Below, in pieces: positions 18,543-27,229 of a stretch of DNA of 64,000 nucleotides. The DNA lies in the NCBI GenBank assembly GCA_963748295.1, contig CAVVIH010000006.1:1054001-1118000 (forward strand), in the 5' to 3' direction. A model generated the notes under the pieces. That model was given only the letters and a program-made list of their open reading frames with translations, searched no databases and was not told the DNA's origin. How positions within the stretch are numbered: position 1 is the stretch's first letter; every line of letters begins with the position of its first letter. The stretch comes from CAVVIH01 sp963748295. Lineage in GTDB: Bacteria; Acidobacteriota; Vicinamibacteria; Vicinamibacterales; 2-12-FULL-66-21. The position numbers and the translations under genes are program-made.

Positions 18543-18635
18543 TTAGCCATCGGCTCTCAGCTATCAGCTATCAGCTATCAGCTATCAGCTTCAGCTTCGC
18601 TCAGCTGATAGCTGATGGCTGATGGCTGACAGCTA
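18543..18635. repeat. Heptanucleotide array, TCAGCTA word, with inverted half
   Basis: Four perfect tandem TCAGCTA units (18557-18584) with diverged units on each side, then a short turn (TTCGC) and the reverse-complement form (GATAGCTGATGGCTGATGGC, up to 18635). The two halves can pair as a hairpin of roughly 30-40 bp. It fills most of the gap between MATE gene and YpfJ-like gene. The MATE stop codon TAG (18633-18635) lies inside the array, as GAGTAGCTGTCAGCC on the minus strand. Confidence 0.85.
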
Positions 18636-20072
18636 CTCAACAACGATCGTCCTCCACCTACCCTGACGGAAGCGCAGAACAGACAACACGCACCGCGTAC
18701 AGTGTCCGAGGAGAATCGCGGTCCACACGTCCGAGGGATCCAGCTTCCCCGTCGATTGAAACAGCCAGCACAATCCCAGCGGCACGACGACCTGGGAAAT
18801 CAGCGTGATCACCAGCGGGCTGCGCGTGTCTCCCGTGCCCTGCAGGCCGCCGGTGTAGGTGAGTGCCACCGTGATGAAGAAACCGGAAACACTGAGGAAC
18901 CGGAGCAGCACGGTCCCGATCTCGACGACGATCGGATCGTCGAGGCCGAAAATGGCGAGGAGATAGTCGGGAATCGCGATGAAGAGCGTCCCGATGAACG
19001 CGGCGACGCCAAGGCCGATCCGCGCCGCGATGTTGACCGCCCGCACGCTGCGATCGGGTTGGCCGGCGCCCAGGTTCTGTCCCGCGACAGCCGCCGCGGC
19101 GCCCATCAGGCCGACCGAGGTCCACGTGATCAGCGAAAACAGCTCCGAATAACAGACCGCGTAGGCGGCCTGCGCCTCGGCGCTGTGTTCGAGCGATCCG
19201 ATGAACCGCAGCATCAGCACGCCGCCGACGTTCATCGCCACACCCTGGATCCCCGCCGGCAGTCCGAAGCGGAAGAGCGAGCGGATGATCGTCAGGTCGG
19301 GCGCCCACGACATCGAACGTTTGAAGTGCACCACCAGCCGGCCAGTGCACAGCAGCCATAGCGCGGTGCCCGAGACGAGCGTGCTCGCGATCACCGTCCC
19401 GATCGCCGCACCCTGCGTTCCCATCGCCGGTATCGGTCCGAGGCCGACGATGAACACGATGTTGAGGGCGATGTTGAGGACCGTCAGCGCGACGCCGAGG
19501 CGGAGCGGCGTCCTGGCGTCGCCGGCGGCGCGCAGCGCCCCGCCGAGCATGAAAAACAGCAGCATCCCGAGGCTGAACACGAACATCGTGCGCAGGTACG
19601 GGAGCGCTTCGGCGCGGACTTCGGGCGTGGCCTTGACGATTTCGAGCAGCTGTGGCGCGAAGAAGTAGCCGAGCGGCGCCATGATGCCGACCGCGAGCAC
19701 CACGGCGGTGAGAAACGCCTGATAGACGATGCGATCGACTTTTTCCGGCTGGTTCGCGCCGGCGGCGCGTGCGACGAGCACGCCCATTCCCGTGAAGATG
19801 GAACTGATGAAGACGATGACGACGAGGAAGATCTGCCAGCTGACGCCGACGGCCGCGTTGCCGGTGAAGCCGACGAAGTGGCCGACCAGGGCGTGGTCGA
19901 TGATGCCCTGCAATCCGCCGATCGTGTTCTGCAGGACCGTGGGCCACGCGATCTTCCAGACCGCCCGCGCGATCGGCCCTTCGACGATGGAGCGATCGAA
20001 CGAGCGGCCGGGCCGCCCGGCGACGGTCTCCTGGCCGGTCACCGCGGCGGAGGGCGGCGGCGCCGACGTCAC
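18633..20072 (-). CDS. MATE-family multidrug/sodium efflux transporter
   Basis: 479 residues from a GTG at 20072 overlapping the stop of the VOC gene (GTGA). About twelve hydrophobic segments in two homologous bundles. MATE hallmarks are KIAWPTVLQNTIGGLQGIID at the start of helix 1 and MLGGALRAAGDARTPL in the first half; TYTGGLQGTGDTRSPLV is its counterpart in the second half. It probably exports organic cations or secondary metabolites with Na+ or H+ antiport. The coupled translation with the VOC-domain gene suggests a shared detoxification or resistance task, though that is inference. Confidence 0.9.
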   Translation of the reverse strand: MTSAPPPSAAVTGQETVAGRPGRSFDRSIVEGPIARAVWKIAWPTVLQNTIGGLQGIIDHALVGHFVGFTGNAAVGVSWQIFLVVIVFISSIFTGMGVLVARAAGANQPEKVDRIVYQAFLTAVVLAVGIMAPLGYFFAPQLLEIVKATPEVRAEALPYLRTMFVFSLGMLLFFMLGGALRAAGDARTPLRLGVALTVLNIALNIVFIVGLGPIPAMGTQGAAIGTVIASTLVSGTALWLLCTGRLVVHFKRSMSWAPDLTIIRSLFRFGLPAGIQGVAMNVGGVLMLRFIGSLEHSAEAQAAYAVCYSELFSLITWTSVGLMGAAAAVAGQNLGAGQPDRSVRAVNIAARIGLGVAAFIGTLFIAIPDYLLAIFGLDDPIVVEIGTVLLRFLSVSGFFITVALTYTGGLQGTGDTRSPLVITLISQVVVPLGLCWLFQSTGKLDPSDVWTAILLGHCTRCVLSVLRFRQGRWRTIVVE

Positions 20073-20986
20073 TTCATTTCCCTGATCGCGCGTCTGACCT
20101 GCGAGTGGGCGACCACGACCGCGGGCTGCCGCTGCAGCGCTTCGAAATACCGCCGCGAGAATCCGTCGCCGGTCTCCGACGCGGTCAACAACCGTTCGGT
20201 CGATTCGACGAGCGCCAGCGCGTCGGCCGTGGTCGCCGGCGACTCGTGCTCCACCGCCTGATCGATCCGGACGATCAGCTCCGAGAGGGCGTGGAGCCAC
20301 GCGAACCACGGATCGTTGATCACGAGCTGCAGCAGCGACGAGCTGGACGGCACGCGGCCCCGATCCATTTCGTACGCGGCCCGCGCATCGTCGAGCAGCA
20401 CCTTGTGAAGGTTCAGCAGCTGCCCGCGCAGATCCTTGAGGCGGCTGCGCATCGCTTCGTCCATCAGCGCATACTGCTGCGGGACGGCGGCGTCGGGCGT
20501 TTCCACGGCGGCGGCGCGCAGCGCGTCGAGATCGAGCCGCCCGGTGACCATCTCGAGCGATCCGTCAGCGGCACGCGGCCACTCGGCGCGCGGCCGATCC
20601 CAATAGAGCTCCAGCCCGTTGCCGTCAGGGTCGCTCAAGTACAACGCCTCGCTGACGCCATGGTCGCTGGCGCCCTCCAGAGGGATCCGCGCGTTCTCCA
20701 GGCGTCGCAATGCGTGGCCGAGCGCCGCCCGATCGGGGTAGCGAATCGCAAAGTGATAGAGACCCGTCGCGTCCGGCGCGGGAGGCGACGAGCCCCGGCT
20801 GTGCCACGTGTTGAGACCGATGTGGTGATGATAGCCGCCCGCGCTGAGGAACGCAGCGGCCGTTCCCATCCGTTGCGTGATCTCGAAGCCGAGGACGCCG
20901 TTGTAGAACGCAAGCGCGCGCTCGAGATCCGCCACTTTGAGGTGCACGTGGCCGATTTCGACGCGCGGATCGATCCTGTTCGTCAT
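20069..20986 (-). CDS. VOC (glyoxalase/extradiol dioxygenase, CatE-like) domain fused to a helical domain of unknown function
   Basis: 305 residues from ATG 20986 (an upstream ATG at 21013 adds nine residues). Residues 1-160 are a CatE/glyoxalase fold: VEIGHVHLKVADLERALAFY, GYHHHIGLNTW and LYLSDPDGNGLELYWDRP, with the usual His and Glu metal ligands (H in GHVHL and YHHH, E in GLELY). Residues about 180-305 (LMDEAMRSRLKDLRGQLLNL, NDPWFAWLHALSELIVRIDQ) are all-helical and resemble a small bacterial protein normally encoded on its own, in my recollection. No frameshift is needed to join them, so this looks like a real fusion. Confidence 0.8.
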   Translation of the reverse strand: MTNRIDPRVEIGHVHLKVADLERALAFYNGVLGFEITQRMGTAAAFLSAGGYHHHIGLNTWHSRGSSPPAPDATGLYHFAIRYPDRAALGHALRRLENARIPLEGASDHGVSEALYLSDPDGNGLELYWDRPRAEWPRAADGSLEMVTGRLDLDALRAAAVETPDAAVPQQYALMDEAMRSRLKDLRGQLLNLHKVLLDDARAAYEMDRGRVPSSSSLLQLVINDPWFAWLHALSELIVRIDQAVEHESPATTADALALVESTERLLTASETGDGFSRRYFEALQRQPAVVVAHSQVRRAIREMK

Positions 20987-21069
20987 AGAGCCATCATCCG
21001 CATGGTGCCGCATTTAGATCAAGTCTCGTGGTGCTCTTCTTGCACTGCCGGGTGGCTGGAGGGTAACCA

Positions 21070-21618
21070 GTGGCCGAAGTTCTTGTCCAGTTTACGGAAC
21101 CGGTGGTTCGCTCCGGGGGCGAAGTGTATGTCGCGCGCGCAGTCGGCGCCGAGATGCCGGACGGGCTCTGGCAGGGCTGGGTCGAATTCCTCCCGGTCGG
21201 AGAAGGCGAGGCCGTGCGGAGCGGCCGCGAAACGACGCAGCCCAACCGGGCTGACGTGGTTTACTGGGCGACCGGGTTGACGCCCGTTTATCTCGAAGGC
21301 GCGCTCGGTCGGGCGCTGAAGCCGCTGACTCGTCCAGCGGCGGAGCATGTTCCCCCGCCGCTGTTCGACGAACCGACTCCGGAACTCCTTCCGCCCCCGA
21401 CGTCAGAGGGCATCCTGAATCCGTTTTCCGTGTTCAGGAAGGGTGAACAGCTGCTCAGGAGGCAGCTGATGGCGCTGTCCGAGTGGCACCTCGTCAACAT
21501 CATCCGCGCGTACGACTTGAGCGATCAGTCCGACGATGCCCTCAACCAGATGAACGCACCGGCCCTGGTTGAAATCATCACGGCGATGGTTCGGGCGCGG
21601 AGCGAGACACCGGCCTAG
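21070..21618 (+). CDS. Conserved hypothetical protein
   Basis: 178 residues starting at a GTG (21070) with GGAGG about ten bases upstream. Residues 1-80 (MAEVLVQFTEPVVRSGGEVY, DGLWQGWVEFLPVGEGE, TTQPNRADVVYWATGLTPVY) look like a compact beta domain whose closing motif TTQPNR...YWATGLTPVYLEGAL seems conserved. After a proline-rich linker (PPPLFDEPTPELLPPP) a helical tail follows (residues 120-178, GEQLLRRQLMALSEWHLVNI). No signal peptide or membrane segment, so cytoplasmic. I do not recognise a function. Confidence 0.7.
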   Translation: MAEVLVQFTEPVVRSGGEVYVARAVGAEMPDGLWQGWVEFLPVGEGEAVRSGRETTQPNRADVVYWATGLTPVYLEGALGRALKPLTRPAAEHVPPPLFDEPTPELLPPPTSEGILNPFSVFRKGEQLLRRQLMALSEWHLVNIIRAYDLSDQSDDALNQMNAPALVEIITAMVRARSETPA

Positions 21619-21706
21619 TAGTTCTTACCGGACCGTCGCGGAACCGGACAGGTTAGCTCTTGCATCCGCGGCAAGCTCGGCACCACAATGCGCGCGGAGG
21701 TACGTC

Positions 21707-22558
21707 TTGGAACGTCACCGTGTGCTCTGCTGGACCGCCGGCCTCTCGTTGTTCGTAGTAGTCGCCGCCCTCCCTGTTCATGTCGCTCCGCTCCCCACGC
21801 AGGATGCCGCTGTCGGCCAGACGGCGCCCCTGTCGATGTCGGATGCGGAGATCGAGAAGTTCCTGAAGGATGGCAGGGTCGGGAGGACGCGCTCGGCCGG
21901 CAAGGGCGTGACCAACTCGCTTCGCGCAACCCTTACGGACGGCACGCTGACGCACGATGCGCACATTCAAATGATCGACGAGCGCAAAACGTCAGGTCCG
22001 GGGCCGAAGGGCGCCGAATTGAACTTCCGCGACAGCTGGTCGTTCAACGTCGCCGCGTATCGCATCGATCGCCTCATCGGCCTCAACCTCGTTCCGGTCA
22101 GCGTCGAGCGTGACTGGCGCGGCAAGGCGGGCGCGTATACATGGTGGATCGACGACGTGATGATGGATGAAGGCGAGCGCCTGAAGGTGGGCCTCCAGCC
22201 GAAGGATCCCGCCAAATGGAACGAGACGATGCAGCTGGTGCGGATCTTCGACCAGTTGATTCTCAACGTCGATCGGAACATGGGGAACCTGATCATCACG
22301 AACGACTGGCACGTGTGGGCCATCGATCACACGCGAGCCTTCAGGCTGCACAAGACGCTGCCCAAGCCCGGGAACGTCACGCGCTGCGATCGAAAGGTGC
22401 TCGAGGGGCTGAAGGCGCTGAACTCCCAGGTGCTCGAACGCGAAGTCGGCAGATACCTCACCAACTGGGAACGCGAGGCGCTGCTTGCCCGCCGCGACGC
22501 AATCGTGGCGATCATCGAAAAGGGCGGGCCGGGCGCGGTGTTCGACCGCAAACAATAA
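21707..22558 (+). CDS. Secreted protein with a PI3/4-kinase-like (protein-kinase fold) domain
   Basis: 283 residues from a TTG start at 21707, chosen because GGAGG lies six bases upstream and a signal peptide begins there (VLCWTAGLSLFVVVAALPVH). The open frame upstream is the shadow of the previous gene. The core resembles atypical kinases of the PI3/4-kinase or Fam20-like type: AYRIDRLIGLNLVPVSVERD, FDQLILNVDRNMGNLIITND (catalytic D-x4-N pattern) and WAIDHTRAFRL (the metal-binding Asp, DFG equivalent). If active it would phosphorylate something outside the cytoplasm, which is unusual. No clear glycine-rich loop is visible, so activity is uncertain. Confidence 0.6.
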   Translation: MERHRVLCWTAGLSLFVVVAALPVHVAPLPTQDAAVGQTAPLSMSDAEIEKFLKDGRVGRTRSAGKGVTNSLRATLTDGTLTHDAHIQMIDERKTSGPGPKGAELNFRDSWSFNVAAYRIDRLIGLNLVPVSVERDWRGKAGAYTWWIDDVMMDEGERLKVGLQPKDPAKWNETMQLVRIFDQLILNVDRNMGNLIITNDWHVWAIDHTRAFRLHKTLPKPGNVTRCDRKVLEGLKALNSQVLEREVGRYLTNWEREALLARRDAIVAIIEKGGPGAVFDRKQ

Positions 22559-22574
22559 TCGGGAAGCGGCAACC

Positions 22575-24857
22575 ATGAGAGTGCTCCTCGCCCTTGTCAT
22601 TGCCGTCGGCGGCGTCTCGTTTTCCACCCGGCAGAGCGCCACGCTGGACCAACTCGCCCGCCGATCGCTTTCGCAGATCGAGGGCGAGCTTCCCGTCGCG
22701 GGGCTCAAGGCGGATGTGCAGGTGACGCGCGACACGTGGGGTGTCCCGCACATTTACGCGCGCTCGGAGGAGGATCTGTTTTTCGCGCAGGGCTTCGTCG
22801 CCGCGCAGGACCGGCTCTGGCAGATGGAAATCTGGCGCCGCACGGCCGAGGGGACGCTGGCGGAAATCTATGGCGAGTCCGCGGTCGGACGCGATCGCAC
22901 GGCGCGGTTGCTCAAGTACCGCGGCCCGTTCGACGAGAAGGAGTTCACGGCGTATCACCCGCAGGCGCGCCGGCTGATGGATGCGTTCGTCAAGGGCGTG
23001 AATGCGTATATCGCGGCGAGCGCGAACCGCCTGCCGGTCGAATTCGTGTTGACCGGGATCAAGCCCGAACCCTGGACGGTCGAGACCCTGCTGCTGCGCC
23101 AGGTGACACTCGGTGACGCCAGTTCGGAGCTGCAGTTCGCACGCAGCGTCGCGACGCTTGGCGTCGAAGCCGCCAACAAGCGCCGCAATCCGGATCCCTG
23201 GGACGACCTGAAAGTTCCCGACGGCTTCGATCCGTCGATCGTCGACGAGGCGGTGCTTGCCTCCACACGATCGGGCGGCGGCCGCGGCGGCGGCTCACGG
23301 CCGGAGATTCTGCCGGAGTATCGCGCGCTCGCCGGCGCGCGCGGCGAGCCCGATTCGTCCGTCCGCGAGCCGGGCAGCAACAACTGGGTAGTGAGCGGCA
23401 AGCGCTCGGCGACCGGCAAGCCGGTCGTCGCCAACGATCCGCATCGCGAGGTCACGCTGCCGTCGCTCCGCTACATCTTCCATCTCAATGCACCGGGCTG
23501 GAACGTGATCGGCGCGTCGGAGCCGCCGTTCATCGGCGTCGCCGTCGGTCACAACGAGCGGATCGGCTGGGGCCTGACGATCGTCGGCACCGATCAGCAC
23601 GACGTCTATGTCGAAGAGGTGAACCCGGCGAATCCGAACGAAGTGAAATTCGGCGACCGCTGGGAGCCGCTGCGAATCGTCCGCGAGGAGATCCGTGTCA
23701 AGGGCGGCGCGCCGCAGACGGTCGAACTGAAGTTCAGCCGCCACGGCCCGATCTTCCACGAAGATCGCGCGCGGCAGAAGGCGTACGCGCTTCGATCGGC
23801 ACTGCACGAGCCTGGCGCCGCGCCGTATCTGGCGGGACTCAGGCTGGGCCAGGCCGGCAACTGCCGCGAGTTCCTCGACGCCGCGAACTACTGGTATTCG
23901 CCGTCGGAGAACCTGATCTGCGGCGACGTCGACGGCAACATCTCGTGGCAGGCGTCAGCGCTCACACCGGCGCGAAACGGCTGGGTGGGCCGGCTGCCGG
24001 TGCCCGGGACCGGCAAGTACGAGTGGCAGGGATTCCGCCGCGATCTGCCGCGCGAGCTCAATCCGGAGCGCGGGTTCATCGCGACGGCCAATCACAACGT
24101 GCAGCCGAAGGGCTACTCACCGCCCTTCATGTTCAAATCGCCCGAAATCGGAATCGAGCGGATCGTGCGGCTGCGCCAGGTCCTGACACCGCCGCGCGCG
24201 TTCACGCTCGAGGATCATCGCAAGCTGCAAACCGACGCGCTCTCGCTGCGCGCCGCGAACGACCTGACCCAGTTCAAGGGATGGACGTCGTCGAATCCCG
24301 AGGTCGAACGGGCGCGCGCCACGCTGGCGGCGTGGGACGGTGTGCTCTCGCGCGACAGCGCGGCCGCCGCGATTTACGACGCGATGCGCGCTCCTGCTGG
24401 TGGCCGCGGCAACGCCGAGGCCGAGCCGGCCGAAGCCCAGCCCGCCGCCGGGGACCGGACGTCCACCGAAGCGAGGCTGCTCGCCGCGATCAAGCGTCTG
24501 TCGCAGTCGCAGGGCGCCGATCCGTCGAAGTGGCGCTGGGGACGTTCGCACGTGCGCGCCTACCCGCATCCGTTCGTACCGGCATTCGATCTCGCCACCG
24601 TCGAACGTCCCGGCGGCGCGGGAACCATCGCCGCGGACGGCGCGAGCTACCGCGAGATCCTCGACGTCGCCGACTGGGACCGCTCCATCGCCACCAACAC
24701 GCCCGGCCAATCGGGGCAACCCGGCAGCCGGTTCTACGGCAACCTGCTGCCGCTGTGGGCCGACGATCAGTACTTCCCGCTCGCGTTCTCGAAGCAGGCG
24801 GTCGAGAAGCACGCGGCGACACGACTGACGCTCAAGGGCAGCGCCGGCACCAAATAA
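22575..24857 (+). CDS. Penicillin acylase family protein (Ntn hydrolase)
   Basis: 760 residues from ATG 22575. Signal peptide (MRVLLALVIAVGGVSFS), then the alpha-chain region (VTRDTWGVPHIYARSEEDLF, GFVAAQDRLWQMEIWRR). The autocatalytic processing site is before the nucleophile Ser in EPGSNNWVVSGKRSATGKP (about residue 270), followed by the conserved NDPHRE. The beta chain carries FSRHGPI and the Asn/Arg-rich FIATANHNVQP motif. Expected periplasmic N-acyl amide hydrolase, for example an acyl-homoserine-lactone or beta-lactam acylase; substrate undetermined. It follows the kinase-like gene by 16 bases and is likely cotranscribed. Confidence 0.92.
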   Translation: MRVLLALVIAVGGVSFSTRQSATLDQLARRSLSQIEGELPVAGLKADVQVTRDTWGVPHIYARSEEDLFFAQGFVAAQDRLWQMEIWRRTAEGTLAEIYGESAVGRDRTARLLKYRGPFDEKEFTAYHPQARRLMDAFVKGVNAYIAASANRLPVEFVLTGIKPEPWTVETLLLRQVTLGDASSELQFARSVATLGVEAANKRRNPDPWDDLKVPDGFDPSIVDEAVLASTRSGGGRGGGSRPEILPEYRALAGARGEPDSSVREPGSNNWVVSGKRSATGKPVVANDPHREVTLPSLRYIFHLNAPGWNVIGASEPPFIGVAVGHNERIGWGLTIVGTDQHDVYVEEVNPANPNEVKFGDRWEPLRIVREEIRVKGGAPQTVELKFSRHGPIFHEDRARQKAYALRSALHEPGAAPYLAGLRLGQAGNCREFLDAANYWYSPSENLICGDVDGNISWQASALTPARNGWVGRLPVPGTGKYEWQGFRRDLPRELNPERGFIATANHNVQPKGYSPPFMFKSPEIGIERIVRLRQVLTPPRAFTLEDHRKLQTDALSLRAANDLTQFKGWTSSNPEVERARATLAAWDGVLSRDSAAAAIYDAMRAPAGGRGNAEAEPAEAQPAAGDRTSTEARLLAAIKRLSQSQGADPSKWRWGRSHVRAYPHPFVPAFDLATVERPGGAGTIAADGASYREILDVADWDRSIATNTPGQSGQPGSRFYGNLLPLWADDQYFPLAFSKQAVEKHAATRLTLKGSAGTK

Positions 24858-24913
24858 GGTCAGCACTTCCCCCGGTTTCACGGTTCAGTTAAACTAATCG
24901 CTCCTGGGAGCTC

Positions 24914-25996
24914 ATGTTCAGACGCCTGGCTGCGACGATCGTCGTACTGACGCTGGGGGCCATCGCGAGTCCGGTGGCTCGGCAGAATCCCCCTGTCCTG
25001 GCCTCCCCGCTCGAGGCGTACCTGGAGCCCCTCCGGGTCCAGGCGGGAATCCCGGGCCTGTCGGCCGTCCTGGTCCTTGATGGCGACGTCGTCTGGGAGC
25101 GCGGTTTTGGCTTTCAGAATCAGGAACTTCGCATCCGTGCCACCCCGGATACTCCCTATGTCGTCGGCGACCTGAGCCAGACGGTTGCGGCAGTACTCCT
25201 CCTGCAGTGTGTCGAGGGACGCAAGTTGAGCCTCGACGAGCCGGTGCGGAACTACGGCGCCAACCTGGATTCGGCCGTCACGATGCGTCAGCTCCTGAGC
25301 CACACCTCGACGGTCAACGTGAACGGCACGTTCCGGTACGACCCGGAACGTTTCGCGGCGCTCACCGAGGCCATGACCGCCTGCGCGCCCCAGCCCTATC
25401 GGAAGAGCGTCTCGCACAGGATCCTCGAGCATCTCGCGATGCGGGATTCGGTGCCCGGGCGCGACCTGCAGAATCCGAACTCGGTCCCCGAGGGCCTCTA
25501 CGACCCGGCGCATCTCGAGCGGTACGCGCGGGTGCTCGAGCGGCTCGCGATTCCCTACAAGGTGGACAAAAAGGGTCGCGCCACGCGAACGGAGCTGCCG
25601 GTCGAAGGCATCAATGCGGCCGTCGGCCTGGTCACGACCGCGCGCGATCTCGCGCGATTCGACGCCGCGCTCGACACGACGCTGCTGCTCGACGAGACGC
25701 GGGCGCTGGCCTGGACGAACGTCGCGGGTGCGAGCCTGTCATCTTCTGCCAGCACGTCCCAGGCGCCCACCGGCCTCGGCTGGTTCGTTCAGACGTATCG
25801 CGGCGAGCGGGTCGTGTGGCACTTCGGCAACATTCCGAACGCGTACTCCTCGCTCATCATCAAGCTGCCCTCGCGGCACATGACGGTCATTCTGCTGGCA
25901 AACAGCGACGGGCTCACCGGTCCGTTCAACCTGCAGAACGGCGACGTCACCCGATCGGTTTTCGCCAACCTCATTCTGCGCCTGTTCCTGTCGTAG
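24914..25996 (+). CDS. Secreted serine-hydrolase (beta-lactamase fold) protein with degenerate active site
   Basis: 360 residues, ATG with GGGAG upstream and a signal peptide (RRLAATIVVLTLGAIASPVA). The class C beta-lactamase fold is clear (GIPGLSAVLVLDGDVVWERG, MRQLLSHTST, HFGNIPNAYSSLIIKLP). The usual catalytic SxxK tetrad is replaced: at the expected place stands DLSQTVAAVLLLQCVEGRKL, with Val where Lys should be. The second motif Y-x-N is RYDPE. The third-motif region (HFG) remains. It is therefore probably not a penicilloyl serine transferase and may be a binding or scaffolding protein. The intact paralogue at 47381-48835 has SVSK and YSN. Confidence 0.8.
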   Translation: MFRRLAATIVVLTLGAIASPVARQNPPVLASPLEAYLEPLRVQAGIPGLSAVLVLDGDVVWERGFGFQNQELRIRATPDTPYVVGDLSQTVAAVLLLQCVEGRKLSLDEPVRNYGANLDSAVTMRQLLSHTSTVNVNGTFRYDPERFAALTEAMTACAPQPYRKSVSHRILEHLAMRDSVPGRDLQNPNSVPEGLYDPAHLERYARVLERLAIPYKVDKKGRATRTELPVEGINAAVGLVTTARDLARFDAALDTTLLLDETRALAWTNVAGASLSSSASTSQAPTGLGWFVQTYRGERVVWHFGNIPNAYSSLIIKLPSRHMTVILLANSDGLTGPFNLQNGDVTRSVFANLILRLFLS

Positions 25997-25999
25997 TCC

Positions 26000-26626
26000 G
26001 TGCGGCGAGTGCTCCACAACAACTCGAAGTTCAGCGTCATCGCGCTCTCGGCGATGCTGCTGGTCGCATTGCCGGCGAGAGCCGACGCCGAATGGCAGCT
26101 GGCGCCGTTCATCGGCTGGACATTTCACACAGGCACGACGCTCAACGATCCCGCGTTCGGCACCGAGGAGACGCACTGGAACTTCGGCACCACCGTTTCG
26201 TTGCTTGGAGCGGGACCGGTTGGCGTCGAAGCCCTGTTCGTCTACACACCGGGCTTGTTCGGGGGCGGTGAAGGCAGCGTGGTCTCATCGAGCCGCTCAA
26301 TCGCGCTCATGGGCAACGTCGTCCTCACGACGCCACGCTCGTGGAACGAATACGGCCTGCGTCCGTTCGTTTCAGGCGGCCTGGGCCTCCTGCATGCGGG
26401 ACGCGACGACCTGGCGAGCGCGTTGAGGAATCACAACATAGTCGGCTTGAACGTGGGGGGAGGCGCCGTGGGGTTCCTGACGACCAACACCGGACTGCGC
26501 TTCGATCTGCGCTACTTCCGACATCTGCAGCCAGACGCCGTCGAGCCGGACGAGGAAGTGGATTCGTTCGGCGACGTCGAGCTCAGTTACTGGACCGCGA
26601 CGTTCGGCGTCGTTTTCCGATTCTAG
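26000..26626 (+). CDS. Small outer-membrane beta-barrel protein
   Basis: 208 residues, GTG start three bases after the previous stop, so probably cotranscribed with the serine hydrolase-like gene. Signal peptide with a c-region near LPARADA, then alternating amphipathic strands (WQLAPFIGWTFHTG, LRPFVSGGLGLLHAG, TGLRFDLRYFRHL). The last residue is Phe (TATFGVVFRF), the usual C-terminal signal recognised by the BAM assembly machinery. It matches the OmpA-like/OMP_b-brl eight-strand type in size. Function unknown. Confidence 0.8.
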   Translation: MRRVLHNNSKFSVIALSAMLLVALPARADAEWQLAPFIGWTFHTGTTLNDPAFGTEETHWNFGTTVSLLGAGPVGVEALFVYTPGLFGGGEGSVVSSSRSIALMGNVVLTTPRSWNEYGLRPFVSGGLGLLHAGRDDLASALRNHNIVGLNVGGGAVGFLTTNTGLRFDLRYFRHLQPDAVEPDEEVDSFGDVELSYWTATFGVVFRF

Positions 26627-27130
26627 CTATTCCGAGAGCAGCGGCTGATAGTCCTGCGTGTCGGGCGCGGGCGCGCCGAGCGAATTGAGGGCACGGGCGC
26701 AGGCGTTCCATCGCAGCAGCGGCTCGTCGCGGTCCGTCGGCCGAATCGCCTCGGCACGCTCGTAGAACGACATCGCCTCGCCAAGCCATTCGCGGACCGA
26801 GTCGTCCGTCGCCGCGTGCGCCGAACGCATCTGCGCTTTCGCGCGGCGCTCGCGGATCAACCCCGAGTAATACAGGCGCTTGAACTCGTCGCCGATTTTC
26901 CGCGCGGCCTGTTCCGCTTCCGCCATTTTGGTCGACGCGCTTCCGTCGGCGAACTGGTCGGTCTGCGCCAGCAGCATCGTGACGAGCGCCTGCTCGTTGT
27001 CCGGTTCGATCTGGAGAACGTCCAGGCAGATGCTTTCAGCCTCGCTCGGCTCGTTCAACAGCCGGTAGCGTTCCGCGAGCGCAAGCGCTCCGGGGATGGC
27101 GCCGGCCGACAGCCGTTTCAGCTCGAACAT
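26627..27130 (-). CDS. TPR-like helical repeat protein
   Basis: 167 residues from ATG 27130, with AGGAGG seven bases upstream (MFELKRLSAGAIPGALALAE). The content is almost wholly helical with tetratricopeptide-like spacing: ALALAERYRLLNEPSEAESI, CLDVLQIEPDNEQALVTMLL, MSFYERAEAIRPTDRDEPLL. No signal peptide. It follows sdhB on the minus strand, separated only by a heptad array; a role in assembly or regulation of the dehydrogenase is possible but not shown. Confidence 0.75.
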   Translation of the reverse strand: MFELKRLSAGAIPGALALAERYRLLNEPSEAESICLDVLQIEPDNEQALVTMLLAQTDQFADGSASTKMAEAEQAARKIGDEFKRLYYSGLIRERRAKAQMRSAHAATDDSVREWLGEAMSFYERAEAIRPTDRDEPLLRWNACARALNSLGAPAPDTQDYQPLLSE

Positions 27131-27163
27131 GAGGCCTCCTAAAAAACAAAACCCAAAAAAGCC

Positions 27164-27229
27164 AACTCCCAACTCCCAAAGGCCTCCCAACGCCCAAGGT
27201 TGGCGATTTGGGATTTGGGATTTGCGATT
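27164..27229. repeat. Heptanucleotide array, AACTCCC and GGGATTT words
   Basis: AACTCCC, AACTCCC, AAAGGCC, TCCCAAC, GCCCAAG, GTTGGCG, then ATTTGGG, ATTTGGG, ATTTGCG, ATTCTAG in 7-base register. Two different words share one array, the second being a diverged reverse complement of the first. It starts at the sdhB stop (TAG, 27230-27232 on the minus strand lies in the last unit) and ends close to the RBS of the TPR-like gene. Confidence 0.75.
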
